Of a stretch of DNA of 64,000 nucleotides, positions 10,998 through 19,120 are shown piece by piece; position 1 is the first letter of the stretch; the number at the start of each line of letters is the position of its first letter. Under the pieces are notes generated by a model, which saw nothing but the letters and a program-made list of their open reading frames with translations, searched no databases and was not told the origin of the DNA. Source of the stretch: Streptomyces sp. Go-475 (lineage in GTDB: Bacteria > Actinomycetota > Actinomycetes > Streptomycetales > Streptomycetaceae); contig NZ_CP026121.1 of assembly GCF_003330845.1 (NCBI RefSeq), forward strand, positions 682,001 to 746,000, written 5' to 3'. A program made the position numbers and the translations under genes.

Positions 10998-11011
10998 TTA
11001 AAACGCTTTCA
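10998..11011. promoter_or_regulatory. LacI-type operator upstream of the sugar ABC operon
   Basis: The 14-bp imperfect palindrome TGAAAGCGTTTTAA (read on the minus strand) is centred on the CG that is typical of LacI/GalR operators. It lies 38-51 bp before the first permease gene. It is unusually AT-rich for this genome. It is the likely target of the LacI regulator encoded in the same operon at 6339-7415; that assignment is inference from position. Confidence 0.65.
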
Positions 11012-11064
11012 CTGCGCGGTCAACACTTCTGACCACACGGGACTTCCCGTCGGGTGACACCGGG

Positions 11065-12393
11065 TCAGGCCGAGAGCAGGCCCCTGCCCAGCCAGTCGGA
11101 GGAGTCCCGTACGCCGGGCAGGGCGAAGAAGTAGCCGCCGCCGGTCGGGGAGATGTAGTCGACGAGGGGTTCGTCGATCAGCCGGGTCTGCGTGGCCTCG
11201 AACTGGCGCCGCACGTCCTGCTGGTAGCAGCAGAAGACCAGGCCCATGTCGAGGTTGCCGACGTCGTCGACGCCCCGGTCGTAGTTGTAGCCCCGGCGCA
11301 GGATGCGGGAGTCGTCGGTCGCCGCGGTGCGCGGGTTGGCGAGGCGGATGTGCGCGTCGAGCGGGATGGCGGTGCCGTGCGGGTCCTTGGCGTAGTCGGG
11401 GCTGTCGGTCTCCTTGGCGCCGTCCAGCGGGGCGCCGGTGTCCTTGCGCCGGCCGAACATCAGCTCCTGCTCGTTCAGCGAGACCCGGTCCCAGAACTCG
11501 ACGAGCATGCGGATGATCCGGACGACCTGGTAGCTGCCGCCGGTCGCCCAGCCGGGTTCGCCCTGCCCGGCCCCGACCCACACGAGGTGGTCCATCTCCC
11601 GGGCCGAGGCGACGTCCGGGTTGGCTATGCCGTCCTTGAAGCCCAGCAGGTTGCGCTGGGTTCCGCTGGGCCGGGGCCCGTTCTGGAAGCCGTCGATCCG
11701 CCACCGGATCTGCATCGCGCCCCGGGTGTGCTTGGCGATGTCGCGCAGGGCGTGCAGCACCGTGTCCTGCCGGGCCGCGCAGAGCTGCAGCGACAGGTCG
11801 CCGTGGCACTCGGCCGGGTTCAGGTTGTCGTTCGGGAAGGTCCGCATGGGCGTGAGCCGGCGCGGCCGGGCCTTGGCGAGTCCGTAGCGGTCGTCGAACA
11901 GGGAGGCGCCGACGCCGACCGTGACGGTGAGCGCGTCGGCGGGGACGACCGGGCCGAGGATGCCGTTGTCCGACGGCGGGGCGCCGACGCCGAGGTCGGT
12001 GGGGGTGCCGCCGGAGGTGAGGAAACGGGCCCGCCGCGTCACCGTCCGCAGCAGCTCGGCGAGTTCCTTGCGGTCGTCGGCGATCACGTCGAAGGAGACG
12101 AAGGTGGCGGCCGCCTGCGCGGGGGTGAGGATCCCGGCCTGGTGGGGCCCGTGGAAGGCCACCGGGCCGGCGGCCGACCCCTCGGCGGCCCGGGCCGTAC
12201 CGCTGCCGGCCTCGGCGAGCGCGAACCCGCCTCCGGCCAGCACGGCTCCGGCTGCTCCGGCGCCCAGGGCCGTCTTGACGAAGGAACGGCGGCCGGTGTG
12301 GGCGGGGCAGCCCGGCGGGGGCGTGTCGGCGGACGGCATGGGGGCGTTCCCTTCGGGGTGTTCCGAGCGGTGCGGGTGGCGTTCGGTGCTCAC
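11065..12393 (-). CDS. efeB: Tat-exported Dyp-type peroxidase EfeB (deferrochelatase)
   Basis: This 442-residue haem peroxidase acts outside the membrane in the EfeUOB iron uptake system. Export is by Tat: twin arginines at residues 35-36 ([11 protein letters not shown]) precede a hydrophobic stretch. The Dyp signature GxxDG appears as [10 protein letters not shown] (residues 250-259), and the C-terminal half carries the conserved RRGYNYDRG segment. The GTG at 12393 is preferred because it overlaps the efeUO stop (GTGA) and has AGGAAG five bases upstream. An ATG at 12339 is a possible alternative. EfeB in other bacteria oxidises ferrous iron or releases iron from haem. Confidence 0.92.
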   Translation of the reverse strand: MSTERHPHRSEHPEGNAPMPSADTPPPGCPAHTGRRSFVKTALGAGAAGAVLAGGGFALAEAGSGTARAAEGSAAGPVAFHGPHQAGILTPAQAAATFVSFDVIADDRKELAELLRTVTRRARFLTSGGTPTDLGVGAPPSDNGILGPVVPADALTVTVGVGASLFDDRYGLAKARPRRLTPMRTFPNDNLNPAECHGDLSLQLCAARQDTVLHALRDIAKHTRGAMQIRWRIDGFQNGPRPSGTQRNLLGFKDGIANPDVASAREMDHLVWVGAGQGEPGWATGGSYQVVRIIRMLVEFWDRVSLNEQELMFGRRKDTGAPLDGAKETDSPDYAKDPHGTAIPLDAHIRLANPRTAATDDSRILRRGYNYDRGVDDVGNLDMGLVFCCYQQDVRRQFEATQTRLIDEPLVDYISPTGGGYFFALPGVRDSSDWLGRGLLSA

Positions 12394-14624
12394 GCGGACT
12401 TCCTGATCTCGAGCAGGTCCGGCACCGGGGAGAGGTCTTCGAGAAGCTGACCGGTGGCCCCGTCGATCCGGGCCTTCGCGGTCCGGTCGAGCCGTGCGAC
12501 GGGGGTCCAGCGGCCCGCGCGGTGCTCGGAGTCGAGCAGGGCCTGCAGACGCGCGATGTCGGCGTCGACGGTGGGGAGCAGGCGCGGGGCGCGGCTGGTG
12601 AGCAGCGGCCTGAGGACGGTGAGCAGTTCGCGTGTGCCGGCGAGGTTGGCGTCGGCGGTGGCCAGTCCGGTGCCGCTGCCCTGGTCGGTGTCGCCGGTCA
12701 GCTCGAACTGGAGGGTGTTCTCCAGGATCTCGTGGGCGCGCAGGGGCAGGTCGGAGGGGTCGAAGTCCTGGTGCGGGAAGGCCTTCCACAGCCCCTCGGC
12801 GTTGTCGGCCAGCTGCTGGGCCGGGCCCTTGAGCTGGGCCGCGGACTGCCCGTGCCACAGGCCGTACTCGACCCGGTGGAAACCGGTGAAGTCCTTGTCG
12901 CGCACCCCGCCCGGCAGACCGTCGGGCCGGCCGTTGATCTTCTGGTCGAAGTCCGCGAAGGTGCCGTAGGCGGCGCCCAGGGAGGCGTATGTGCGGTGGG
13001 CGGTGAGCCAGTCGGCGCGGGCCGTGCCCAGGTGGCCGGAGCGGATGTCGTCGTCGAGTTTGCGGGTCTGCCGCACCAGGGTGGCCAACCCGCGGTCCAC
13101 GTACGCGCGGTAGGCCTTGAGCGGCGCCGCGAGGTCCCGCTCGGAGACGGGGACGACGGCCGTGCTGCCGGCGGCGCCGGCGACTCGCACCGCCTTGGAG
13201 GTGACGGCCTTGCCGTCCGTGGGCACACAGCGCCAGGCGTAGCTGCCGCCCGCCACGGTGGCGACGAGGTCCCGCGTGGTGCCGGGGGCCAGGCCCTCGA
13301 TCTCGCCGTAGACCGCGTGGGTGGCCGGGTCGATGAGATACACCTCGGACGTCTTGTCGCCCGTGTTGCGCATCTGGAAGGTCTGCCGTCCCGGCCGGGG
13401 CGCGGTGAACCCCTGACCGCAGTCGGTCTCGGAGACGGCGACGGTCTCGCCCCCGCTGGGCTTCGGCCGCGCCAGGGCGACGACGAGCCCGGCCAGCACC
13501 GCGGGCACGACGACCACGGCGACGGGGACGAGCCAGGCGGGGCGGCGACGGGCGGGGGGCCGGGGCGGGGTGGAGGGCTGGAGCGGTGCGGCGGCCTCGC
13601 CCTCTCCCGAGGCGTCGGACGGACGCGGAACCGGCGCGCCGGCCTCGGCCTGCGGTGCGGCGGCCCGGGGCCGAAGGAGGTCGCGCAGCCGTACCGCCGC
13701 GCTCCGGGCGGCAGCCTCGACGGGCTCGGCAGGAACCGGTCCGGCCGCCACCGCGCGCCCGTCGGGAGCGACCCCCGCACCCCCCGCGGCCCCCGCGCCG
13801 CGGGCGGTGCGCACCCCCGACACCCCCCGCACGAACAGCGTCATCACCACGGCGAGATACCCGGCGTACCCCGCCACCTGAAGCCACGTCATCGTCGGCG
13901 TCAGGTTGAGCACGCCCTGGAGCAGGGTGCTGTACCAGGACCCCGCGTCCATGCTGCCGCTCAGGTCGAAGGCGTAGGCCGTCCCGCCGGGCAGGACCCC
14001 GCCCTCCTGGAGGTCGCGGAGCCCGTAGCCGAGCACGCCGGCGGCGATGACGACGAGCACCGCGCCGGTGACGGTGAAGAAGCGGGTGAGGTTGATGCGC
14101 AGCACCCGCCGGTACAGGCCCCAGCACAGGCCGGCCGCGAGGACGAGTCCGACGCCCGCGCCGGTCAGCGGCCCGGCCGACTCGTTCGCCGCACGGGCCG
14201 TGGTCCACAGGAACAGCGCGGTCTCCAGGCCCTCACGCCCCACCGCCAGGAACGAGGTGAGCACCAGGACACCCGCGCCCATCGCCAGCGCTTCGGTGAC
14301 CTTCTCCTTGATCTCGCCCGCCAGGTTGCGGGCCGAACGGCGCATCCAGAACACCATCGCGGTGACGAAGGCGACGGCCACGATGCTCAGCGTGCCGCCG
14401 AAGGCCTCCTGGGCGGTGGTGGACAGGGACGCGGCGGTGAAGGTGAGGACCGCGCCGAAGCTCAGGGAGAGCGCGATCGCGGCCAGCACCCCCGTCCACA
14501 CCTGCGGCAGACGGGACTTGGCGTCCGCGCGCACGAGGGTGGCGACCAGCACGGAGACGATGAGGCCGGCTTCCAGTCCTTCCCTGAGTCCGATCAGGAA
14601 ACTCGGAAACGCGTCGTCCCACAT
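12390..14624 (-). CDS. efeU: Fused iron permease and iron-binding protein (EfeU-EfeO fusion)
   Basis: One 744-residue open frame joins two Efe components. Residues 1-270 form an FTR1-type permease with about seven membrane helices and the two REGLE iron-passage motifs at residues 14-18 and 130-134. A proline- and alanine-rich linker (about 275-360) leads to an extra membrane helix (about 362-385). Then follow an EfeO cupredoxin-like domain (about 395-485) and an M75-type helical domain with the GxHxxE motif as GFHRVEY (His583, Glu586). In E. coli these are separate proteins. The ATG at 14624 has GGGAGGG upstream. The gene overlaps efeB and is preceded by an iron-box-like palindrome. Confidence 0.9.
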   Translation of the reverse strand: MWDDAFPSFLIGLREGLEAGLIVSVLVATLVRADAKSRLPQVWTGVLAAIALSLSFGAVLTFTAASLSTTAQEAFGGTLSIVAVAFVTAMVFWMRRSARNLAGEIKEKVTEALAMGAGVLVLTSFLAVGREGLETALFLWTTARAANESAGPLTGAGVGLVLAAGLCWGLYRRVLRINLTRFFTVTGAVLVVIAAGVLGYGLRDLQEGGVLPGGTAYAFDLSGSMDAGSWYSTLLQGVLNLTPTMTWLQVAGYAGYLAVVMTLFVRGVSGVRTARGAGAAGGAGVAPDGRAVAAGPVPAEPVEAAARSAAVRLRDLLRPRAAAPQAEAGAPVPRPSDASGEGEAAAPLQPSTPPRPPARRRPAWLVPVAVVVVPAVLAGLVVALARPKPSGGETVAVSETDCGQGFTAPRPGRQTFQMRNTGDKTSEVYLIDPATHAVYGEIEGLAPGTTRDLVATVAGGSYAWRCVPTDGKAVTSKAVRVAGAAGSTAVVPVSERDLAAPLKAYRAYVDRGLATLVRQTRKLDDDIRSGHLGTARADWLTAHRTYASLGAAYGTFADFDQKINGRPDGLPGGVRDKDFTGFHRVEYGLWHGQSAAQLKGPAQQLADNAEGLWKAFPHQDFDPSDLPLRAHEILENTLQFELTGDTDQGSGTGLATADANLAGTRELLTVLRPLLTSRAPRLLPTVDADIARLQALLDSEHRAGRWTPVARLDRTAKARIDGATGQLLEDLSPVPDLLEIRKSA

Positions 14625-14671
14625 GTACCGCGACCCTCCCGGCCCCGTGCCCCGACGCACCCTCAAGTGAC

Positions 14672-14690
14672 TTAGCCAAGGCATGCCTTA
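14672..14690. promoter_or_regulatory. Iron-box-like palindrome (DmdR/IdeR type) upstream of efeUO
   Basis: The 19-bp site TAAGGCATGCCTTGGCTAA (minus-strand reading) contains the perfect 12-bp palindrome AAGGCATGCCTT. By my alignment it matches 11 of 19 positions of the actinobacterial DtxR/DmdR iron box consensus. It lies 48-66 bp before the efeUO start, so iron-dependent repression is a reasonable inference. Confidence 0.55.
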
Positions 14691-14831
14691 CTGACGCGGA
14701 CCATCATGACCTCGGAACTCTGGGCATCCGGTCATGAATGCCTCATGGCCCGGCAAAAGTACGCGCGACAGCCGCCGGCTGTTCCAGCTCACTCCTCTTG
14801 ACGCGTCAATGACAACAATGGCTTGATGATG

Positions 14832-14845
14832 TGGGAGCGCTCCCA
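14832..14845. promoter_or_regulatory. CebR-like operator
   Basis: The perfect 14-bp palindrome TGGGAGCGCTCCCA lies 22 bp before the SGNH/CBM2 gene. It is identical to the CebR/CelR box known to control cellulose and cellobiose genes in Streptomyces and Thermobifida. No cebR gene is in this window, so control would be in trans. Confidence 0.85.
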
Positions 14846-14866
14846 CCTCCCAGGGAAGGGACCACC

Positions 14867-15967
14867 ATGCCCAGAACCCGCCGCTCGTCCTCGCACCTAC
14901 GGCTCGTCCCGCTCCTCGGCCTCCTGGCCACCCTGCTCCTCCCCCTCGGCCTGACGCTCGCCCCGCGCGCCACGGCGGCCCCCGCGGCGGACCCCGTCCG
15001 GGTCATGCCGCTCGGCGACTCGATCACCGGCTCGCCGGGCTGCTGGCGGGCGGTGCTGTGGAACCGGCTGACCGACAGCGGCTACAAGGATCTCGACTTC
15101 GTCGGCACCCTCCCGCCCCAGGGCTGCGGACAGGCGCACGACGGCGACAACGAGGGGCACGGCGGCGAACTGGTGACCAACGTCGCCGACCGGGACCTGC
15201 TGCCCGGACGGCTGGCGGCCACGCGCCCGGACATCGTTGTCATGCACTTCGGCACGAACGACGTGTGGAGCAGCATCGCCCCCGACCGCATCCTGGCCGC
15301 CTACACCAAGCTCGTGGCGCAGATGCGGGCCTCCAACCCGGACATGCGGATCCTCGTCGCGCAGCTCATCCCGATGAATCCGAGCAGTTGCGCGGCTTGC
15401 GCGCAGCGGGTCACCGACTTCAACGCGCGGATCCCCGCGTGGGCGCGGGCGACGAGCACCGACCGCTCCCCCGTCACCGTCGTCGACCAGTGGACGGGTT
15501 TCAGCACGGCCACCGACACCTATGACGGCGTGCACCCCAACGCCTCGGGCGACGCGAAGATCGCCGCCCGCTGGTTCCCGGCCCTGGCGGCGGTCCTCGA
15601 CGCGGGCGTCCCGGGGGGCCCGGGCGGTCCCGGCGGGGATCCCGCCGCCTGCTCCGCGCGCTTCCGGGCCGTCTCGTCCTGGCAGGGCGGTCACCAGGGC
15701 GAGGTGACGGTGACGAACACCTCCGCCGCTGCCGTCCGGGGCTGGACCGCGACCGTCGTCCCGGCGGGCGGCGCACGCCTCACCCAGGTCTGGAACGGCA
15801 CGCTCACGACGGCCGCCGACGGCACGGCCACCGTCACGAACGCGGCGTGGAACGGCGCGCTGGCCCCCGGCGCGAGCGCCACGTTCGGCTTCGTCGCCAC
15901 CGCACCGGCAACGGCCGGGACCCCGGCGGCGACCGTCACGTGCACGGTGAAGGCCACCGGGAACTGA
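14867..15967 (+). CDS. Secreted SGNH/GDSL esterase with C-terminal CBM2
   Basis: This 366-residue secreted enzyme should remove ester groups, such as acetyl groups, from plant polysaccharides. A Sec signal peptide covers about residues 1-39. The catalytic domain shows GDSIT (Ser52), GTND (129-132) and the DxxH block with Asp220 and His223. A Gly/Pro-rich linker (about 249-260) joins a CBM2 cellulose-binding module (about 262-366) with the expected Cys pair near its ends. The ATG at 14867 has GGGAAGGGA upstream; a longer reading from 14831 would overlap the operator and bury the signal. The CebR-like box and the following mannanase place it in plant cell wall degradation. Confidence 0.88.
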   Translation: MPRTRRSSSHLRLVPLLGLLATLLLPLGLTLAPRATAAPAADPVRVMPLGDSITGSPGCWRAVLWNRLTDSGYKDLDFVGTLPPQGCGQAHDGDNEGHGGELVTNVADRDLLPGRLAATRPDIVVMHFGTNDVWSSIAPDRILAAYTKLVAQMRASNPDMRILVAQLIPMNPSSCAACAQRVTDFNARIPAWARATSTDRSPVTVVDQWTGFSTATDTYDGVHPNASGDAKIAARWFPALAAVLDAGVPGGPGGPGGDPAACSARFRAVSSWQGGHQGEVTVTNTSAAAVRGWTATVVPAGGARLTQVWNGTLTTAADGTATVTNAAWNGALAPGASATFGFVATAPATAGTPAATVTCTVKATGN

Positions 15968-15997
15968 CACGGCGAAGACGACCAGGAACTGACACGG
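15961..15997 (+). repeat. 13-bp direct repeat spanning the esterase stop codon
   Basis: GAACTGACACGGC occurs at 15961-15973, including the last codon and TGA stop of the esterase gene, and again 24 bp later at 15985-15997. A related CTGACACGGC follows the mannanase stop at 17671. The copies look like a small local duplication. Confidence 0.6.
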
Positions 15998-16039
15998 CAA
16001 CAGGCCCCACCCCTACCTCACCCCACCTCTGGAGCCGCC

Positions 16040-17674
16040 ATGAGACCCCGCCCGCCCTCCGTCCCCCGGCCGGCCGTCGTCGCCGCCGCCCTCCTCGGAC
16101 TCCTCCTCTCCTTCCTCTCCCTCAGCACCCCGGCGCAGGCGGCCCCCACCGGCTTCCGCGTCGAGAACGGCCGGCTGCTGGAGGCCTCCGGGAACGACTT
16201 CGTGATGCGCGGCGTCAACCACGCGCACACCTGGTACGCGGACCGGATCAGCTCCCTCGCCCACATCAAGGCCAAGGGCGCCAACACGGTCCGCGTGGTC
16301 CTCTCCAGCGGTGACCGCTGGACCCGCAACGACACCGCCGACGTGGCGAACGTGGTCTCCCAGTGCAAGCAGAACCGGCTGATCTGCGTGCTGGAGGTGC
16401 ACGACACCACCGGCTACGGCGAGCAGAGCGGAGCCGTCACGCTCTCCCGCGCCGCCGACTACTGGATCAGCGTGCAGAGCGCGCTGACCGGTCAGGAGGA
16501 CTACGTCATCGTCAACATCGGCAACGAGCCGTACGGCAACACGAACTACTCGGCGTGGACGGCCGACACCAAGGCGGCGATCCAGAAGCTGCGGGGCGCC
16601 GGCTTCGACCACACGATCATGGTCGACGCGCCCAACTGGGGCCAGGACTGGGCGTTCACCATGCGCGACAACGCCGCCTCGGTCTTCGCCGCCGACCCGG
16701 ACGCCAACACCGTCTTCTCGATCCACATGTACGGCGTCTTCGACACGGCCGCCGAGATCACCGACTACCTGAACCGCTTCGTCACCGCCGAACTCCCCAT
16801 TGTCGTAGGCGAGTTCGGGCACGACCACTCGGACGGCAACCCGGACGAGGACACCATCCTGGCCGTCGCCCAGCAGCTCCGCCTCGGCTATCTCGGCTGG
16901 TCGTGGAGCGGCAACGGCGGCGGGGTCGAGTACCTGGACATGGTCACGAACTTCGACCCGAACCAGCTCACGTCCTGGGGTCAGCGGCTCTTCAACGGCG
17001 CGAACGGCATCGCCGCCACCGCCAAGGAGGCCGCGATCTACTCCTCCGGCGGAGGCGACACCACTCCCCCGACGGCCCCCGGCACCCCGAGGGCCTCGGG
17101 GGTGACGTCCTCGTCCGTCACCCTGACCTGGGCGGCCTCCACCGACACGGCGGGCGTCACCGGCTACGACGTCGTCCGGATCAGCGGCGGCACGGAGACG
17201 GTCGCCACCACCACGGCGACGACCACGGCGACCGTCACCGGGCTGTCCCCGGCGACCGCGCACACCTTCGCCGTCTACGCCCGCGACGCCGCCGGCAACC
17301 GCTCGCCCCGCTCGGGCACGGTGACGGTCACGACCGCGCCCGGCGGGTCGCCGTCGGCGTGCGGCGTGGGCTACCGGGTGACGAGCAGCTGGCCCGGCGG
17401 TTTCCAGGGCGAGATCACCCTTCGCAACACCGGCGCGTCGGCGATCAACGGCTGGACGCTGCGCTGGACCTTCCCCGACAGCCAGCGCATCACCAACCTC
17501 TGGGGCGGAACGGCGACGCAGACCGGCTCCCAGGTGAGCGTCGCGGCCGCCTCGTACACGGCGACGATCCCCGCGGCGGGCTCGGTCACCCTCGGTTTCA
17601 CGGCCACCCGGGGGACCGCGAACCCGAGCCCGACGGCGTTCACGCTGAACGGCGCCGACTGCTCCGTGAGCTGA
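16040..17674 (+). CDS. Secreted GH5 (subfamily 8-like) beta-mannanase with FnIII and CBM2
   Basis: The product is 544 residues and should cut beta-1,4-mannan outside the cell. A signal peptide covers about residues 1-35. The catalytic domain (about 38-335) closely resembles Streptomyces GH5_8 mannanases: FVMRGVNHAHTWY, LEVHDTTGYG, acid/base Glu163 in GNEP, and nucleophile Glu258 in VVGEFG, then YLGWSWSGNGGGVEYLD. A fibronectin type III domain (about 345-430) and a CBM2 module (about 437-543) follow. The start ATG at 16040 has GGAG upstream. It lies 72 bp after the esterase gene on the same strand and may share its CebR-type control. A cellulase activity is less likely from these motifs. Confidence 0.88.
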   Translation: MRPRPPSVPRPAVVAAALLGLLLSFLSLSTPAQAAPTGFRVENGRLLEASGNDFVMRGVNHAHTWYADRISSLAHIKAKGANTVRVVLSSGDRWTRNDTADVANVVSQCKQNRLICVLEVHDTTGYGEQSGAVTLSRAADYWISVQSALTGQEDYVIVNIGNEPYGNTNYSAWTADTKAAIQKLRGAGFDHTIMVDAPNWGQDWAFTMRDNAASVFAADPDANTVFSIHMYGVFDTAAEITDYLNRFVTAELPIVVGEFGHDHSDGNPDEDTILAVAQQLRLGYLGWSWSGNGGGVEYLDMVTNFDPNQLTSWGQRLFNGANGIAATAKEAAIYSSGGGDTTPPTAPGTPRASGVTSSSVTLTWAASTDTAGVTGYDVVRISGGTETVATTTATTTATVTGLSPATAHTFAVYARDAAGNRSPRSGTVTVTTAPGGSPSACGVGYRVTSSWPGGFQGEITLRNTGASAINGWTLRWTFPDSQRITNLWGGTATQTGSQVSVAAASYTATIPAAGSVTLGFTATRGTANPSPTAFTLNGADCSVS

Positions 17675-17690
17675 CACGGCACCGCGCGAC

Positions 17691-17727
17691 GTGCCGCCGG
17701 ACCCGTGCGCCCCGGGCCCGGCGGCAC
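17691..17727 (+). terminator. Hairpin after the mannanase gene
   Basis: A perfect 10-bp stem (GTGCCGCCGG at 17691-17700 with CCGGCGGCAC at 17718-17727) closes a 17-nt loop 17 bases after the mannanase stop. It probably ends the esterase-mannanase transcript. Confidence 0.6.
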
Positions 17728-17740
17728 CCTCGCCATCCGT

Positions 17741-17839
17741 GTGATCCGCGTGATCCGCGTGATCCGCGTGATCCGCGTGATCCGCGTGATCCGCGTGATC
17801 CGTGTGATCCGCGTGATCCGTGTGATCCGTGTGATCCGT
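17741..17839 (+). repeat. Eleven tandem copies of a 9-bp repeat
   Basis: Eleven head-to-tail units of GTGATCCGC or GTGATCCGT lie here, with one degenerate unit before them at 17732-17740. The unit length is a multiple of three and reads Val-Ile-Arg in the frame of the following acyltransferase gene, with no stop between. The array fills the 306-bp gap between the mannanase and acyltransferase genes together with a hairpin. I see no other gene there. Confidence 0.95.
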
Positions 17840-17980
17840 ACTACACCACCCCCGTGGGCGGTTTACGCCGCTCCGCAGCGGTCAGGCGGCGGGGATGTCG
17901 CACCGGCACCCCGCAGCCGTATCTCCGGCAAGACGCGTCCGCACCCCTCCGGGTTCCCGGCACACCGCTCAGGGGGCCCG

Positions 17981-19120
17981 ATGAGCGAGGACACCCTGCG
18001 CATGCGCCCGGTCCCGGCCACCGCGGCCGAACGGACGGCGCAGCCCGCGAGGGAGCCGGCCGGGCAGCGCGACGCCTTCTTCGACAACGCCAAGTACCTG
18101 GCGATCGTGCTGGTGGCCGTCGGGCACGCCTGGGAGCCGCTGCGGGACGGCAGCCGTACGGTCAGCGCGCTGTACATGGTCGTGTACGCGTTCCACATGC
18201 CGGCGTTCATCATCGTCTCCGGCTACTTCTCGCGCTCCTTCGACGCCGGCCCGGGGCGGATCAGGCGTCTGGTCACCGGGCTCGCCGTTCCGTACGTCGT
18301 GTTCGAGACGGCGTACACCCTGTTCACCCGGTGGACGGACCAGGAGCCCGACCGTCCGGTCAGCCTGCTGGATCCGCTGTACCTGACCTGGTTCCTGGCC
18401 GCGCTGTTCATCTGGCGCCTGACCACGCCGGTGTGGCGGCAGGTGCGGTGGCCGCTGCCCCTCGCCCTCGTCGTCGCGATGCTGGCGACGCTCTCCCCGT
18501 CCATCGGCAACGACCTCGACCTGCAGCGCACGCTGCAGTTCCTGCCGTACTTCGTGCTCGGGCTGGTGCTGAAGCCGGAGCACTTCCAGCTGGTGCGCCG
18601 CCGCGCGGTGCGGATCCTCGCCGTGCCGGTGTTCGCCTGCGCGGTCGCCGTGGCCTACTGGGCGGTCCCGCGGATGACCGGCGCCTGGTTCTACCACCGC
18701 GACAGCGCCGCGGAACTCGCCGCGCCGTCCTGGTACGGGCCCGTCATGACGCTGGTGACCTTCGGCTGTTCGCTGGTCCTGGCGGCCTGCTTCCTGGCCT
18801 GGGTGCCGGGGCGCCGGACCTGGTTCACCGTGCTGGGCGCGGGCACGCTGTACGGCTACCTGCTGCACGGTTTCGTCGCCCAGGGGTCCAAGTACACTTG
18901 GGGCTGGTACGACCCGGCGTGGGTGCACCGGCCCGTGGGCGAGATCGTCGTGACGGCCGTCGCCGCCGTGGTCGTGACGGCGCTGTGCACCCCGCCGGTG
19001 CGCCGGCCGCTGCGCTGGGTGGTGGAGCCCGACCTGGCGTGGGCGTTCCGCCGGGACGCGCGCGAGGGCGCACGGGAGCGGAACACCGCCGGCAGGCCTC
19101 ACGGCGTCACAGGCGGATGA
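17981..19120 (+). CDS. Membrane acyltransferase family protein (Acyl_transf_3)
   Basis: This 379-residue multispanning protein belongs to the acyltransferase 3 family, which moves acyl groups onto surface sugars, peptides or lipids. The N-terminal block FFDNAKYLAIVLVAVGHAWEPL (partly about residues 32-53) contains the conserved active-site histidine in VGHAW, followed by VVYAFHMPAFIIVSGYFSR. About ten hydrophobic helices follow. The ATG at 17981 has an AGGGGG just upstream; the frame stays open back through the 9-bp repeat array, so longer forms starting at repeat GTGs are possible but unlikely. Its end overlaps the convergent phosphatase gene by 14 bp. Confidence 0.85.
   Translation: MSEDTLRMRPVPATAAERTAQPAREPAGQRDAFFDNAKYLAIVLVAVGHAWEPLRDGSRTVSALYMVVYAFHMPAFIIVSGYFSRSFDAGPGRIRRLVTGLAVPYVVFETAYTLFTRWTDQEPDRPVSLLDPLYLTWFLAALFIWRLTTPVWRQVRWPLPLALVVAMLATLSPSIGNDLDLQRTLQFLPYFVLGLVLKPEHFQLVRRRAVRILAVPVFACAVAVAYWAVPRMTGAWFYHRDSAAELAAPSWYGPVMTLVTFGCSLVLAACFLAWVPGRRTWFTVLGAGTLYGYLLHGFVAQGSKYTWGWYDPAWVHRPVGEIVVTAVAAVVVTALCTPPVRRPLRWVVEPDLAWAFRRDAREGARERNTAGRPHGVTGG

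Noticed and set aside
17741..17839. The regular repeat considered as a CRISPR array
   Set aside because: The units are 9 bp and contiguous with no spacers, and no cas genes are present.
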